Source: Alloalcanivorax gelatiniphagus (GTDB lineage Bacteria > Pseudomonadota > Gammaproteobacteria > Pseudomonadales > Alcanivoracaceae). From it: 64,000 nt of DNA. How positions within the stretch are numbered: the first letter of the stretch is position 1; each line of letters opens with the position of its first letter. The stretch spans positions 1 to 64,000 of the forward strand of contig NZ_VCQT01000012.1 of NCBI RefSeq assembly GCF_005938655.1, given 5' to 3'. The notes under the pieces are model-generated. The model ran no database searches. It saw nothing but the letters and a program-made list of their open reading frames with translations, and was not told where the DNA came from. Of this stretch, positions 15,804 to 22,684 are shown piece by piece. Position numbers and translations under genes: made by a program.

Positions 15804-15856
15804 AAATTCGCGGCGCGCGGACGTACTGATGTGCGTCGGTCCGCTCTGGCGTTAGG
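15795..15856 (+). other. attC site after the HEPN cassette
   Basis: R'' is GGCACATAAAAATTCGCGG and R' ends CTGGCGTTAGG. Inner arms GCGCGGACG and CGTCGGTCCGC pair. The stop codon of the HEPN gene lies within the site. Confidence 0.75.
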
Positions 15857-15872
15857 AAAAAAAGAGAAAACT

Positions 15873-16208
15873 ATGACCGAAGAAGAATCGAAGTTATCGG
15901 CCGCTCCAGAGGCGCCGGTCGAGGCAGAGGAGGAAATAGATGTTTCTCCTTTCCTAGACTATTTACAGAGCTCTCAGGGGCATGAAATAGCATCACGGCT
16001 AGTAGGGATAATCGAAGAAGTTAAGAAGGTTACTCTAGATAAGAATTTCTCCCACGCAAAATTCAACCGCTGGATGGAAGCCGGAGTCATCGTCGTGGTA
16101 ATTGGCTCGGTTGTCCTGCTAAGCGTTATGGACAAGCTAAACCCAACAGTGGGAATGCTGCTGGGCTCTGTTGTTGGCTACTTCTTTGGTAGGCACAAGA
16201 ATGCCTGA
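15873..16208 (+). CDS. Small membrane protein cassette (111 aa)
   Basis: The ATG at 15873 lies 17 bases after the attC end. The first 70 residues are acidic and helical (EAPVEAEEEIDVSP), then two closely spaced hydrophobic segments form a hairpin (VIVVVIGSVVLLSV and VGMLLGSVVGYFFG) ending in a short basic tail. No attC that I can define follows; the next 240 bases hold no gene and lead to the Fic-family gene on the other strand. The function is unknown. Confidence 0.6.
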   Translation: MTEEESKLSAAPEAPVEAEEEIDVSPFLDYLQSSQGHEIASRLVGIIEEVKKVTLDKNFSHAKFNRWMEAGVIVVVIGSVVLLSVMDKLNPTVGMLLGSVVGYFFGRHKNA

Positions 16209-16447
16209 CTAGGTGGTGCTGGCCGGCGCTACACGACTTGCATGGCTTACGCTGCGCTTGCAGCTTGGCTGGAGGGCTGTCTGGCTGCATGATGTATTCA
16301 GTGGCGAAGGCCTGTGCTGTTTCCAGTGAGGGAATGGCCGCTCCTCAAATGCCTCGCGCAATGCCTGGCACGGGCTGGGCGCGCCGTTGACCGGTGGGTG
16401 ACATGGTCATGGCGTTGCCGTGCGCGAAAAGCGGATATCGATGATGC

Positions 16448-17848
16448 TCATGGATTTGGCGACCAGGCAGCCTGCCAAGCTGAAAACTGCGAAGGTTTGA
16501 TCCGGTACCGGGCAAAGTTGCCGGCGTGCAGGCTCAGCACCTCATTCTCGGCCACTTCCCGGAACCGCTGCCGGTCCTCTTGCGGAATATGCTGTTCCGC
16601 CCATTGAACAATGCGGTTGAACGCGGTTTTCCTATCCAGCCGTTCAAGCACGATATTCTGGACCACTTCCTGCAATGCCGAACGATACTTCAGCCGGAAC
16701 GGGTCGGGTTCGCCGAGCGATTGTCTGACGGCGGTGTAATGCGACGCCGACCGCTCATAAGCCCAGACGAAGACGTCCTTGAGCAGGTCGATCCGGTTCA
16801 GTTCATACACGCCGAGCATCGCTTCGGTGTAGATATCAGCGGGCACCTCCGTGAAGGAGAGGGGAATCAAATTGGCTCTGATGAACGGTATGTTCGCCGC
16901 CAGCCGGGAAACGCGCTTGTTCACGTCATCGAACGGCTGCAGATACGGCAACTGAACCATGATAAAGAACGCCTGCTCGAAGGGATCGGCGATGGCGCTG
17001 GCCGTCGCCAGGATCTGATCAAAATAGTCTTCAATCAGTTGTGGCACTTCGAGGGGGTGGAACACGGACTTCTCAATGCCAACCGCGATTCGGCGCAAGC
17101 GACCGGTTGCCTCCGGGTCGGGCAGCAGGTTGTTGGCCAGCAATGCATGAAGGTTCAGGATCGTATAACGGTTGAAGCCGATCTCCTCCGCCGAACCCAC
17201 AAGAAATTCGATGGCGTCCTTGTGGTTCAGGATCATCTGCGACTCGACGTGCTCCTTACCCGCTGTCTCTTCCCCGAAAGCGATCAGTCGTTTCGTATCA
17301 AGCAGAGAGTACGTGTTCCCCTCCAGGCGGCTGGAGTTCCACGAAAGGTCGATCAGCAGGCGGTTCAGAATCTGTTTCGCATAGGTGCCTGCGGGCCGGG
17401 GCCCCGAGGGCGGCGTGCCGATTTCCCGAAGATGCGCGCGCTCGGCGGGTGCAAGATACGCCGTATGGTTGGGCCGGTACTGGTCAAGGAAGCGGTGTTG
17501 ATACCCTGCCGGCTTGCGTGACCGAAGCGGCTTGCGCAAGGCATTTTGGATCTCAGCGGCCTGGCGGGAGACGGGTATAGCGCCCGCCGCTTCCTCGTAG
17601 GAAGGTTCCCGAACGCTGCTGCCTGTTCTGGGCTCGGTATCCGCAGGGAAGTATCGGACCCACCGCTTTTCCCCGGTCTTGATGAGCCGGCCCGCGTCCA
17701 CCAGGTGTTTTAAACGGTACTGAAGCGTGCGCCGGGGCAACGATTGCTCAAGAGCGTCCAGGACGGCTTGAAGGCCGACACCCTCGGGGTGGGCGGAGAC
17801 CACCGCCTCAATGTCCTGTAGCTCTTTTTCGGGTATAGATTTCGCCAT
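16448..17848 (-). CDS. Winged-helix Fic-family protein with degenerate active site
   Basis: The 466-residue protein has an N-terminal winged helix (about residues 10-65: LQAVLDALEQSLPRRTLQYRLKHLVDAGRL), a linker, and a Fic domain. The Fic motif reads LQPFDDVNKRVSR, so Gln replaces the catalytic His of HPFxDGNGR and Val replaces the first loop Gly. Adenylylation by the usual mechanism is therefore doubtful, and a regulatory role is possible. The inhibitory-type helix SxxxE(G/N) appears as SSRLEGNTYS. Starts at 17848 and 17866 are possible, neither with a clear ribosome site. Four TTGCGCA-type boxes lie at its promoter. Confidence 0.75.
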   Translation of the reverse strand: MAKSIPEKELQDIEAVVSAHPEGVGLQAVLDALEQSLPRRTLQYRLKHLVDAGRLIKTGEKRWVRYFPADTEPRTGSSVREPSYEEAAGAIPVSRQAAEIQNALRKPLRSRKPAGYQHRFLDQYRPNHTAYLAPAERAHLREIGTPPSGPRPAGTYAKQILNRLLIDLSWNSSRLEGNTYSLLDTKRLIAFGEETAGKEHVESQMILNHKDAIEFLVGSAEEIGFNRYTILNLHALLANNLLPDPEATGRLRRIAVGIEKSVFHPLEVPQLIEDYFDQILATASAIADPFEQAFFIMVQLPYLQPFDDVNKRVSRLAANIPFIRANLIPLSFTEVPADIYTEAMLGVYELNRIDLLKDVFVWAYERSASHYTAVRQSLGEPDPFRLKYRSALQEVVQNIVLERLDRKTAFNRIVQWAEQHIPQEDRQRFREVAENEVLSLHAGNFARYRIKPSQFSAWQAAWSPNP

Positions 17849-17856
17849 GGTTGGTA

Positions 17857-17942
17857 TGTTGCGCATTGAGGGTTATGCGCAAGTAAAGCACGCCTATACA
17901 CAGCTATCAATGCTATGCGCAGTTAATGTTGCGCATAGACTT
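17857..17942. promoter_or_regulatory. Cluster of four TTGCGCATA boxes upstream of the Fic gene
   Basis: TGCGCA cores occur near 17860, 17877, 17917 and 17933 in both orientations. The consensus is TTGCGCATA (for example GTTGCGCATAG and its reverse TATGCGCAAG). They straddle the promoter of the winged-helix Fic gene and are likely autoregulatory operator sites. Confidence 0.55.
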
Positions 17943-18031
17943 AAGGCCGTTCTAAGATTTGGATTTATTCTAATAAGTACTCAAATATGATATTGAATTG
18001 AACTTTGATGCTCGTATATAAAGTATAGACG

Positions 18032-18448
18032 ATGACCTCAGTCCCCAAAGGTTCCGGCAGTCCGCCCGCGATGCCACCGCCCGTGGCGCGCGCACTGCGC
18101 CAGCTCGGCCATGACCTGTCGGTGGCCCGTCGTACGCGCCGCTGGACGCAGCAGGACCTGGCCCAGCGGATGGGCACATCGGTGAGCACGGTCCGGCGCA
18201 TGGAAGACGGCAATCCGGGCACCGCCCTGCACACCTTCCTGCGCGCCCTGCACGTGCTCGGTCGCCTTGAGGACATGGTCAGGATTATGGCGCTGGACCA
18301 GGACGCCCTGGGCCTGGAATTGATGCAGCAGCAGTTGCCTCAACGGGTGCGGTCAGCCGGTGGCAAGAAGGCAAAGGCGAGACCATCCGGAGCCCCGGCG
18401 GAAGACGGTCAGGCCACCCCCGACGATGACGAGCTCAAAGGCTTTTGA
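18032..18448 (+). CDS. HipB-like XRE regulator without a HipA partner
   Basis: The 138-residue protein has a helix-turn-helix of the Cro/XRE class (about residues 25-80: WTQQDLAQRMGTSVSTVRRMEDG) and a Lys/Asp-rich tail ending in KGF. The arrangement and length match antitoxins encoded before hipA, but no kinase follows; the next 110 bases are non-coding and then a ParD gene begins. It is GC-rich, like host genes. It is probably an orphan left after loss of hipA, or a stand-alone regulator. Confidence 0.65.
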   Translation: MTSVPKGSGSPPAMPPPVARALRQLGHDLSVARRTRRWTQQDLAQRMGTSVSTVRRMEDGNPGTALHTFLRALHVLGRLEDMVRIMALDQDALGLELMQQQLPQRVRSAGGKKAKARPSGAPAEDGQATPDDDELKGF

Positions 18449-18561
18449 GGGCGCCTGAACAAGCACCCTGCCTGCCGCCGCCGGTCGGAAGACGGAATTG
18501 ATCCGGCGCAAAAGGCTTGGTGTGACCTTGTCATACTTTTTGAGGCTCAGGAGTACCCACT

Positions 18562-18816
18562 ATGAGCATGCACCGGAAACCATCCCCCCTGACCGAACAA
18601 CAGAACGGTTGGGTAAAGAGCCGGATCGAAAGCGGCCAGTTCGGCGATGACAGTGAGTACATTCGCCATCTCATCCGGCAGGACCAGCAAGCCCAGGAAC
18701 GGCTTGCCAGGCTGAGGCAGGCCCTGGTTGAGGGCGAAGCAAGCGGCGAGCCCAAACCTGCCGATATGGCGGCGATCAAGGCGGCTGGCCGTAAGCGGAT
18801 GAAAGCGCCGGAGTAG
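18562..18816 (+). CDS. ParD-family antitoxin, toxin gene missing
   Basis: The 84-residue protein has a ribbon-helix-helix of ParD type: LTEQQNGWVKSRIESGQF, then SEYIRHLIRQDQQ. A flexible C-terminal toxin-binding part follows. An AGGAG site precedes the ATG. In intact loci parE starts directly after or overlapping the stop. Here the stop is followed within 4 bases by the truncated tetR copy, so parE has been lost at the rearrangement junction. Confidence 0.8.
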   Translation: MSMHRKPSPLTEQQNGWVKSRIESGQFGDDSEYIRHLIRQDQQAQERLARLRQALVEGEASGEPKPADMAAIKAAGRKRMKAPE

Positions 18817-18819
18817 TGC

Positions 18820-19384
18820 CGACGCCGCCCTGCGCATCTACGCCCGCGCCGGCATCGGCGACCTCGCCCTCAACACCCTCGCCGACGAAGCCGGCGTCTC
18901 CAACGGCACCGTCTACAACTACTTCCGCTCCCGCGAACAAGTCCTCGAAGCCGTCGGCCTGGAACTCGCCGTCCAACTCTCCGAACAGATCCTCACCGTC
19001 AGCGAAGCCGTCGACAACGGCACCGAACGCCTCAGCATCGCCGTGCGCACCTTCATGAACAAAGCCCGCACCGACCCCGACTGGACCCGCGCCTTCATCA
19101 CCGTCGTCCGCTACGCCGAAGGCATGCGCTCCGCCCTCGCCACCTACCTCCGCGCCGACCTCCAAGCGGGCCGCCGCCAAAGCGACTTCCACTACGCCCC
19201 CGAAGAAATGGGCATGAGGATGGTCGTTCCCGCCACGCTGGGCGCCATGAACCTGCTCGTGGAAGACGGCGAGGTGGAACACGCCGACCGTATTGCGGCG
19301 GAGATGGTGCTGCAGGCGTTGGGGGTGTCGCGGGAGGAGGCTGGGCGGATTGCTGGGTTGGCGTTGCCGGGGGAGGCCAGCTAG
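18820..19384 (+). pseudogene. 5'-truncated second copy of the TetR gene
   Basis: Sequence from 18820 matches the intact tetR from 12562 and continues past the stop through the attI-like repeat up to 19655. Both stretches are 836 bases long. The first 32 codons and the promoter are missing, so the DNA-binding domain is incomplete. The remaining frame is open to its stop, and several substitutions separate the copies. The copy begins directly after the parD stop. Confidence 0.85.
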
Positions 19385-19442
19385 ATAGCCTCGCCGCTCT
19401 GTGGGAGAGGCTGACCTGCGGTTTATCTGATTTGGGTAATTA

Positions 19443-19655
19443 GTGAGGGCTTACTTAAAAGGCTGTTGGCGCTTGCGCGTTGGCGGCCTTTTTGTTTTTG
19501 GCGGCAGATGATTGGCCGAGATGCCAGGAAGGTGGTGGTTTGAAGCGTTTGTCAGTGGGTGATTTTTCTGGTCTTATTTTGTGCTAGGGGAATCAAGAAA
19601 AGAGATATGACGCCGGCTCGTGCATTGGATATTCGAGCCGGCGTCCTAATGCCCG
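19443..19655 (+). repeat. attI-like repeat, copy 3
   Basis: This copy holds GTGAGGGCTTACTTA, terminator, GTGGGTGATTTTTCTGGTC block and a hairpin with a perfect 12-bp stem (GACGCCGGCTCG at 19609-19620, CGAGCCGGCGTC at 19634-19645). CTAATGCCC follows, ending at the G of GTTGGGT, where similarity to the other copies stops. The 70-residue repeat-protein cassette follows at once. Confidence 0.6.
19457..19499 (+). terminator. Terminator inside attI-like repeat 3
   Basis: AAAAGGCTG and CGGCCTTTTTG stems with a T-rich tail. It is equivalent to the terminator at 13197, with one G-U pair. Confidence 0.65.
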
Positions 19656-19695
19656 TTGGGTCAAGCAAAGAAATCACCTCAAGAAGGACTACCTC

Positions 19696-19908
19696 GTGAA
19701 TAAGACAAAGCTAGAACTGATCGACATTGCTAGGGCGAGCGCCAATTTGGAGGTCGACAGTTCAAAATACACAAAGCTCGAATTGGTTGACGTTGCACGA
19801 GCCCTCCAGGGCGCATGTACTCTACGTTTGTATAACTGCCAGTCGAAAAAAAAGCTGGAACTAATAGACATTGCCCGAGCCGCGCCCGGAAAAGTGACCT
19901 TCTCGTGA
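19696..19908 (+). CDS. Three-repeat KLELIDIAR cassette protein (70 aa)
   Basis: The whole protein consists of three tandem units: TKLELIDIARASANLEV, TKLELVDVARALQGACT and KKLELIDIARAAPGKVT, spaced about 23 and 25 residues apart. Each begins with the strongly conserved core KLEL(I/V)D(I/V)AR. It starts with GTG or ATG near 19696 (GTGAATAAGAC) and ends just before an attC site, so it fills one cassette. No enzyme motif is seen. The repeats suggest a small repeated amphipathic-helix protein. I do not recognise the family. Confidence 0.6.
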   Translation: MNKTKLELIDIARASANLEVDSSKYTKLELVDVARALQGACTLRLYNCQSKKKLELIDIARAAPGKVTFS

Positions 19909-19914
19909 GCGCGG

Positions 19915-19996
19915 CGTGGCCCTACCATCACTTCCACCCGACGTCCCTGCCGCCGCTTCGAGCCGTCAGGGCCGCGGGTGAAGTGGGGCGTTAACC
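19915..19996 (+). other. attC site before the Kiwa-like cassette
   Basis: GGCCCTACCATCACTTCCAC is the 5' arm and GTGAAGTGGGGCGTTAACC the 3' arm; the two are complementary. The centre holds GCCGCCGCTTCGAGCCG. The R' core is GTTAACC. Confidence 0.7.
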
Positions 19997-20010
19997 AAGG
20001 ATATTATATA

Positions 20011-20520
20011 GTGCGAAATTGGTTGAAAACCGTTCTTTTTGTATCCGCCTTTTCTCCAGCGCTTTTGGTGGTGGCTGCGGTTCGCGTCTACTCAATCGGC
20101 AGTTTTGACGTTCTCTCGATTCAGCTCACTATCGTGTCCCTGATAGGCACCGTTCTGCCGTTACTAATACTATATTTGGTAGGCAAGGAGGCCCAGAAAG
20201 AAAATTTTTCAGCGAAGAAGGTGGAATCGGCAGATTACTTTCTTCTTGTCTTCTTAGCCAGTTATGCTGCGCCCGTTGTTATGAAAATGGCGGAAATTAG
20301 TTTTTTCACGGCGTCAATTGTTGTTGCGGTAATATTTGTAGTCGCGTGGTTCGTGTCAAATATTCCGTCGCACCCCATGCTTTACCTAGTTAAGTTCAGA
20401 TTTTACAAGGTTGAATCGAGTGAAGGGATGGTATACATGCTGATTACTCGGAGAACAATTAGAAGCCCCAAAGATATCAAGCAAATCACCAAGATTTCCG
20501 ATGGAATGATTATGGAGTAA
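20011..20520 (+). CDS. kwaA: Kiwa defence membrane protein KwaA-like
   Basis: The 169-residue protein has four predicted membrane segments (near VLFVSAFSPALLVVAAV, LTIVSLIGTVLPLLIL, YFLLVFLASYAAPVV and TASIVVAVIFVVAWFV). A short cytosolic tail contains FRFYKVESSEGMVYMLITRR, which fits the KwaA pattern as I know it. The GTG at 20011 follows AAGGA and lies after the attC; the longer frame from 19978 would overlap the site. Directly downstream is a DUF4868/KwaB-like gene. In Kiwa, KwaA forms the membrane complex that senses phage infection and recruits KwaB. Confidence 0.7.
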   Translation: MRNWLKTVLFVSAFSPALLVVAAVRVYSIGSFDVLSIQLTIVSLIGTVLPLLILYLVGKEAQKENFSAKKVESADYFLLVFLASYAAPVVMKMAEISFFTASIVVAVIFVVAWFVSNIPSHPMLYLVKFRFYKVESSEGMVYMLITRRTIRSPKDIKQITKISDGMIME

Positions 20521-20523
20521 TTT

Positions 20524-21408
20524 ATGGCCTTAAGCCTTTTTGCCTTAACTAGCAACCCATCAAGCAGGATTGTAAAATTCGATATTTCAGCGCCTGTTCA
20601 GGTTGAGCTAACAGAGTACCTAAAAGAACAAGAGCAGCAGTTTGATGAAGCTCAAGAAGAAATAGAATTTGACGGAAAATATAAGCCTGAATCAGACGAG
20701 ATATTGTGTATTAATGGGTATGACGATATTGATGGACTTGAGGGTGCGATAAGGGCGCCCCTAGGAGTCGAGCCGGTTAATCCAGATGAAGATTTCTTTC
20801 TTGAGATAAAGGCACTGTTCACTGGGTATGAGACCGAATCGGGTACTATCAAAATACTTCTTCAGAACTTTGACCGAAGAAAGATAATATCAACAAACGG
20901 TTTGTCGATATTTCATGCAAACAACGTTTACAAAAAGATTGAGGGGATAGGAATCACGGTAGACCACAAGCTTACAGCGACCCTGGAAGCCGGAAAATTA
21001 AAGTTCTACAGTTTCCACACCACGCGCCAGATGTTCGATTTAAGTGAATACTATAAGGTAGCGACTGATGACGATGTTTTTGAATTCTTGCAGGTCGATC
21101 AGATTCAATCGGTGGATTCTCATGGGTTCCTAGACATGGCTGATTCATGGGTCCGAAGGAAGATTTCTTTGATTCAACAAAGTGGTATTTTGCAAAATGT
21201 TCCTCTTCATGAGATGAGAGCTGCGGCAATAGATTTCAATATTCCGTTTGAGACAATAGATGAAGGCGGATCTGAAGTGATAGGTATTCCTGACAATAAA
21301 TCCGATTTAAAAAAGCTACTAAGATTTCTTGATGAGGACTACTACAAATCACCGCTTTCGAAAACCAACTTCGTGACCAATTCTAAGCAGCTAGTTACTG
21401 AACAATAA
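20524..21408 (+). CDS. kwaB: Kiwa defence protein KwaB-like (DUF4868)
   Basis: The 294-residue protein has a DUF4868-like core (about residues 90-190), with KALFTGYETESGTIKILLQNF, LSIFHANNVYKKIEG and LKFYSFHTTRQMFDLSEYY. These are features I associate with KwaB, the DNA-binding effector that blocks phage replication and transcription. It starts 4 bases after kwaA and shares its cassette. The TAA is followed within 3 bases by a canonical attC. Low GC and codon use unlike the host genes indicate transfer. Assignment rests on pattern recognition; a profile search would settle it. Confidence 0.7.
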   Translation: MALSLFALTSNPSSRIVKFDISAPVQVELTEYLKEQEQQFDEAQEEIEFDGKYKPESDEILCINGYDDIDGLEGAIRAPLGVEPVNPDEDFFLEIKALFTGYETESGTIKILLQNFDRRKIISTNGLSIFHANNVYKKIEGIGITVDHKLTATLEAGKLKFYSFHTTRQMFDLSEYYKVATDDDVFEFLQVDQIQSVDSHGFLDMADSWVRRKISLIQQSGILQNVPLHEMRAAAIDFNIPFETIDEGGSEVIGIPDNKSDLKKLLRFLDEDYYKSPLSKTNFVTNSKQLVTEQ

Positions 21409-21410
21409 GA

Positions 21411-21460
21411 AGGGTTAACAAGCAATGCACCCGACAAGCGGGTGATCGGGGCGTTAGGGG
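21411..21460 (+). other. attC site after the Kiwa-like cassette
   Basis: GGTTAACAAGCAATGCACCCG and CGGGTGATCGGGGCGTTAGG form complementary arms with a tiny loop. The length of about 50 bases is near the attC minimum. This is the most canonical attC here and proves that kwaAB sits in a cassette. Confidence 0.9.
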
Positions 21461-21463
21461 TTT

Positions 21464-22048
21464 ATGGAAATTCTTGAATTCATTCTTGGGGTTATTGAAG
21501 CAACTGCGTGGCCCGCAGTAGTGCTCGTGGCGGTTTTCTTTCTGAGGAAACACCTTGCTTCAATTCTACTGACTCTCACCAAGCTACGTTACAAAGACCT
21601 AGAGTTGGATTTTGGGCGCGAACTCAGGGAGCTTGGTCAACAAGCAGAAGAGGCCCATCTTGTCACTGAGAAAAAGCGAGAGAGTCGCGGTGGCCCAAAA
21701 GAGCCGACTGAGTTGCTTGATGAAGCCGAACAGCTAGCTGAGGAATTTCCAGAGCCTGCAGTCGCAGTGGCGTGGTCCGCGGTTGAAAGTGCTTTAATTG
21801 AGGCGGCCGAGTCCCATGCGGATTCTGATCAGCATCGTGAATTTTCACCTAGTAGGAATATCAAATTTCTGGCTGACAGAAATATTTTAGACAGGCGCAC
21901 CTTGGAGGTACTACACGGGATGCAGCGGCTTCGAAATGTTGCGATCCATGAGCGTTGGAACGCTTTTGGTGGAGTTTCTACGCGTGAAGCTTACGACTTT
22001 ATACGGCTGGCACGGGGAATCTGCGGAAAGTTGATCCCTAACCAATAG
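21464..22048 (+). CDS. Membrane-anchored HEPN cassette protein
   Basis: The 194-residue protein starts 4 bases after the attC. An N-terminal membrane anchor (residues 5-28, PAVVLVAVFFL) is followed by a charged linker and a C-terminal HEPN/DUF4145-like domain with the motif RLRNVAIH (R157, N158, H162; Rx4H). It is likely tethered at the cytosolic face of the inner membrane. It is the third HEPN protein of the cassettes, with the same RNxxxH signature as the protein at 3722. RNase activity is inferred. Confidence 0.65.
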   Translation: MEILEFILGVIEATAWPAVVLVAVFFLRKHLASILLTLTKLRYKDLELDFGRELRELGQQAEEAHLVTEKKRESRGGPKEPTELLDEAEQLAEEFPEPAVAVAWSAVESALIEAAESHADSDQHREFSPSRNIKFLADRNILDRRTLEVLHGMQRLRNVAIHERWNAFGGVSTREAYDFIRLARGICGKLIPNQ

Positions 22049-22140
22049 TGCCAGTTCGTCCTGGGCCTATTGGCCCTCCACCGGACGCCATTTTCTCCGC
22101 TTCGCTGCAAAGAGGTCGCCGCTGAACAAACGCGTAAAGG
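22040..22140 (+). other. Degraded attC-like sequence
   Basis: CCCTAACCAATAG resembles an R'' box. CCACCGGACGCC and TCGCCGCTGAACA resemble inner attC parts, with CCGCTTCGCTG between. No GTTRRRY core is found at the end, so the site looks truncated or decayed. Confidence 0.3.
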
Positions 22141-22168
22141 CGCGCAGGCTGATCATGCGCCTTGTCGG

Positions 22169-22327
22169 CTACAGCTTTGGTTTGGAACGATTCAGCAAAG
22201 CCGATTTGATTGCTTCCGCTCCCTTCCGATAACACACCACCGCAAGTAGCTCCGAATCAACCCAAACGCCCCAATAGCGGCTCCCACGATAGTGCCCGAT
22301 CTCAATGTCTGGCTTGCGCTTCTTCAT
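22169..22327 (-). CDS. Small unknown protein (52 aa)
   Basis: The ATG at 22327 has AGAGGAAG at proper spacing and is preferred to the upstream start at 22396, which would overlap the neighbouring gene. The product is basic: KKRKPDIEIGHYRG, WGVWVDSELLAVVCYRKGAEAI. It is separated by 22 bases from the gene at 22350-22574 and probably co-transcribed. It resembles the pairs of short hypothetical genes often found in Pseudomonas-type genomes. The function is unknown. Confidence 0.55.
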   Translation of the reverse strand: MKKRKPDIEIGHYRGSRYWGVWVDSELLAVVCYRKGAEAIKSALLNRSKPKL

Positions 22328-22349
22328 GATGCTTCCTCTTTCTGCTTGG

Positions 22350-22574
22350 TTAGCCATTGGTTTCATCCAGAAAGGCACAGGCCCACTGTTCCGCATGACT
22401 GCGGCCTAATAAAGCAAGTCTTTTGGCATCCCGAAGCGTCCTGTCTTCCGGGTCGAAGGCATCCAATCGGTTCGCGAGTGCCGAGAAAAGCGCCTCCAAA
22501 TAGTTAAACTGCTCAACAGCCAAACTTGCCATGTCGCATACTTCGGTCCGCTCCACATCGTACGGCTTGGTCAT
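22350..22574 (-). CDS. Small unknown protein (74 aa)
   Basis: The ATG is preceded by a good GGAGG site. The product is acidic and helical (VEQFNYLEALFSALANRLDAFDPEDRTLRDAKRL is one continuous helical stretch, given here only as description of its start and end), with no signal or membrane segment. It is the first gene of a two-gene minus-strand unit with 22169-22327, divergent from lldD. The function is unknown. Confidence 0.5.
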   Translation of the reverse strand: MTKPYDVERTEVCDMASLAVEQFNYLEALFSALANRLDAFDPEDRTLRDAKRLALLGRSHAEQWACAFLDETNG

Positions 22575-22684
22575 CTCCGCCTCCTTCCATTACTCTCCTT
22601 AAATCGACCCATCCAGTAGAGCGCAGACCACGAATTATGGTCTACAGCCGATAAGTAGCACTTTCCCGTTTTGTTGAGACAACC

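Noticed and set aside
16209-16447. Short frames and attC-like bits between the membrane cassette and the Fic gene
   Set aside because: No convincing ribosome site, protein pattern or paired attC arms; treated as non-coding.
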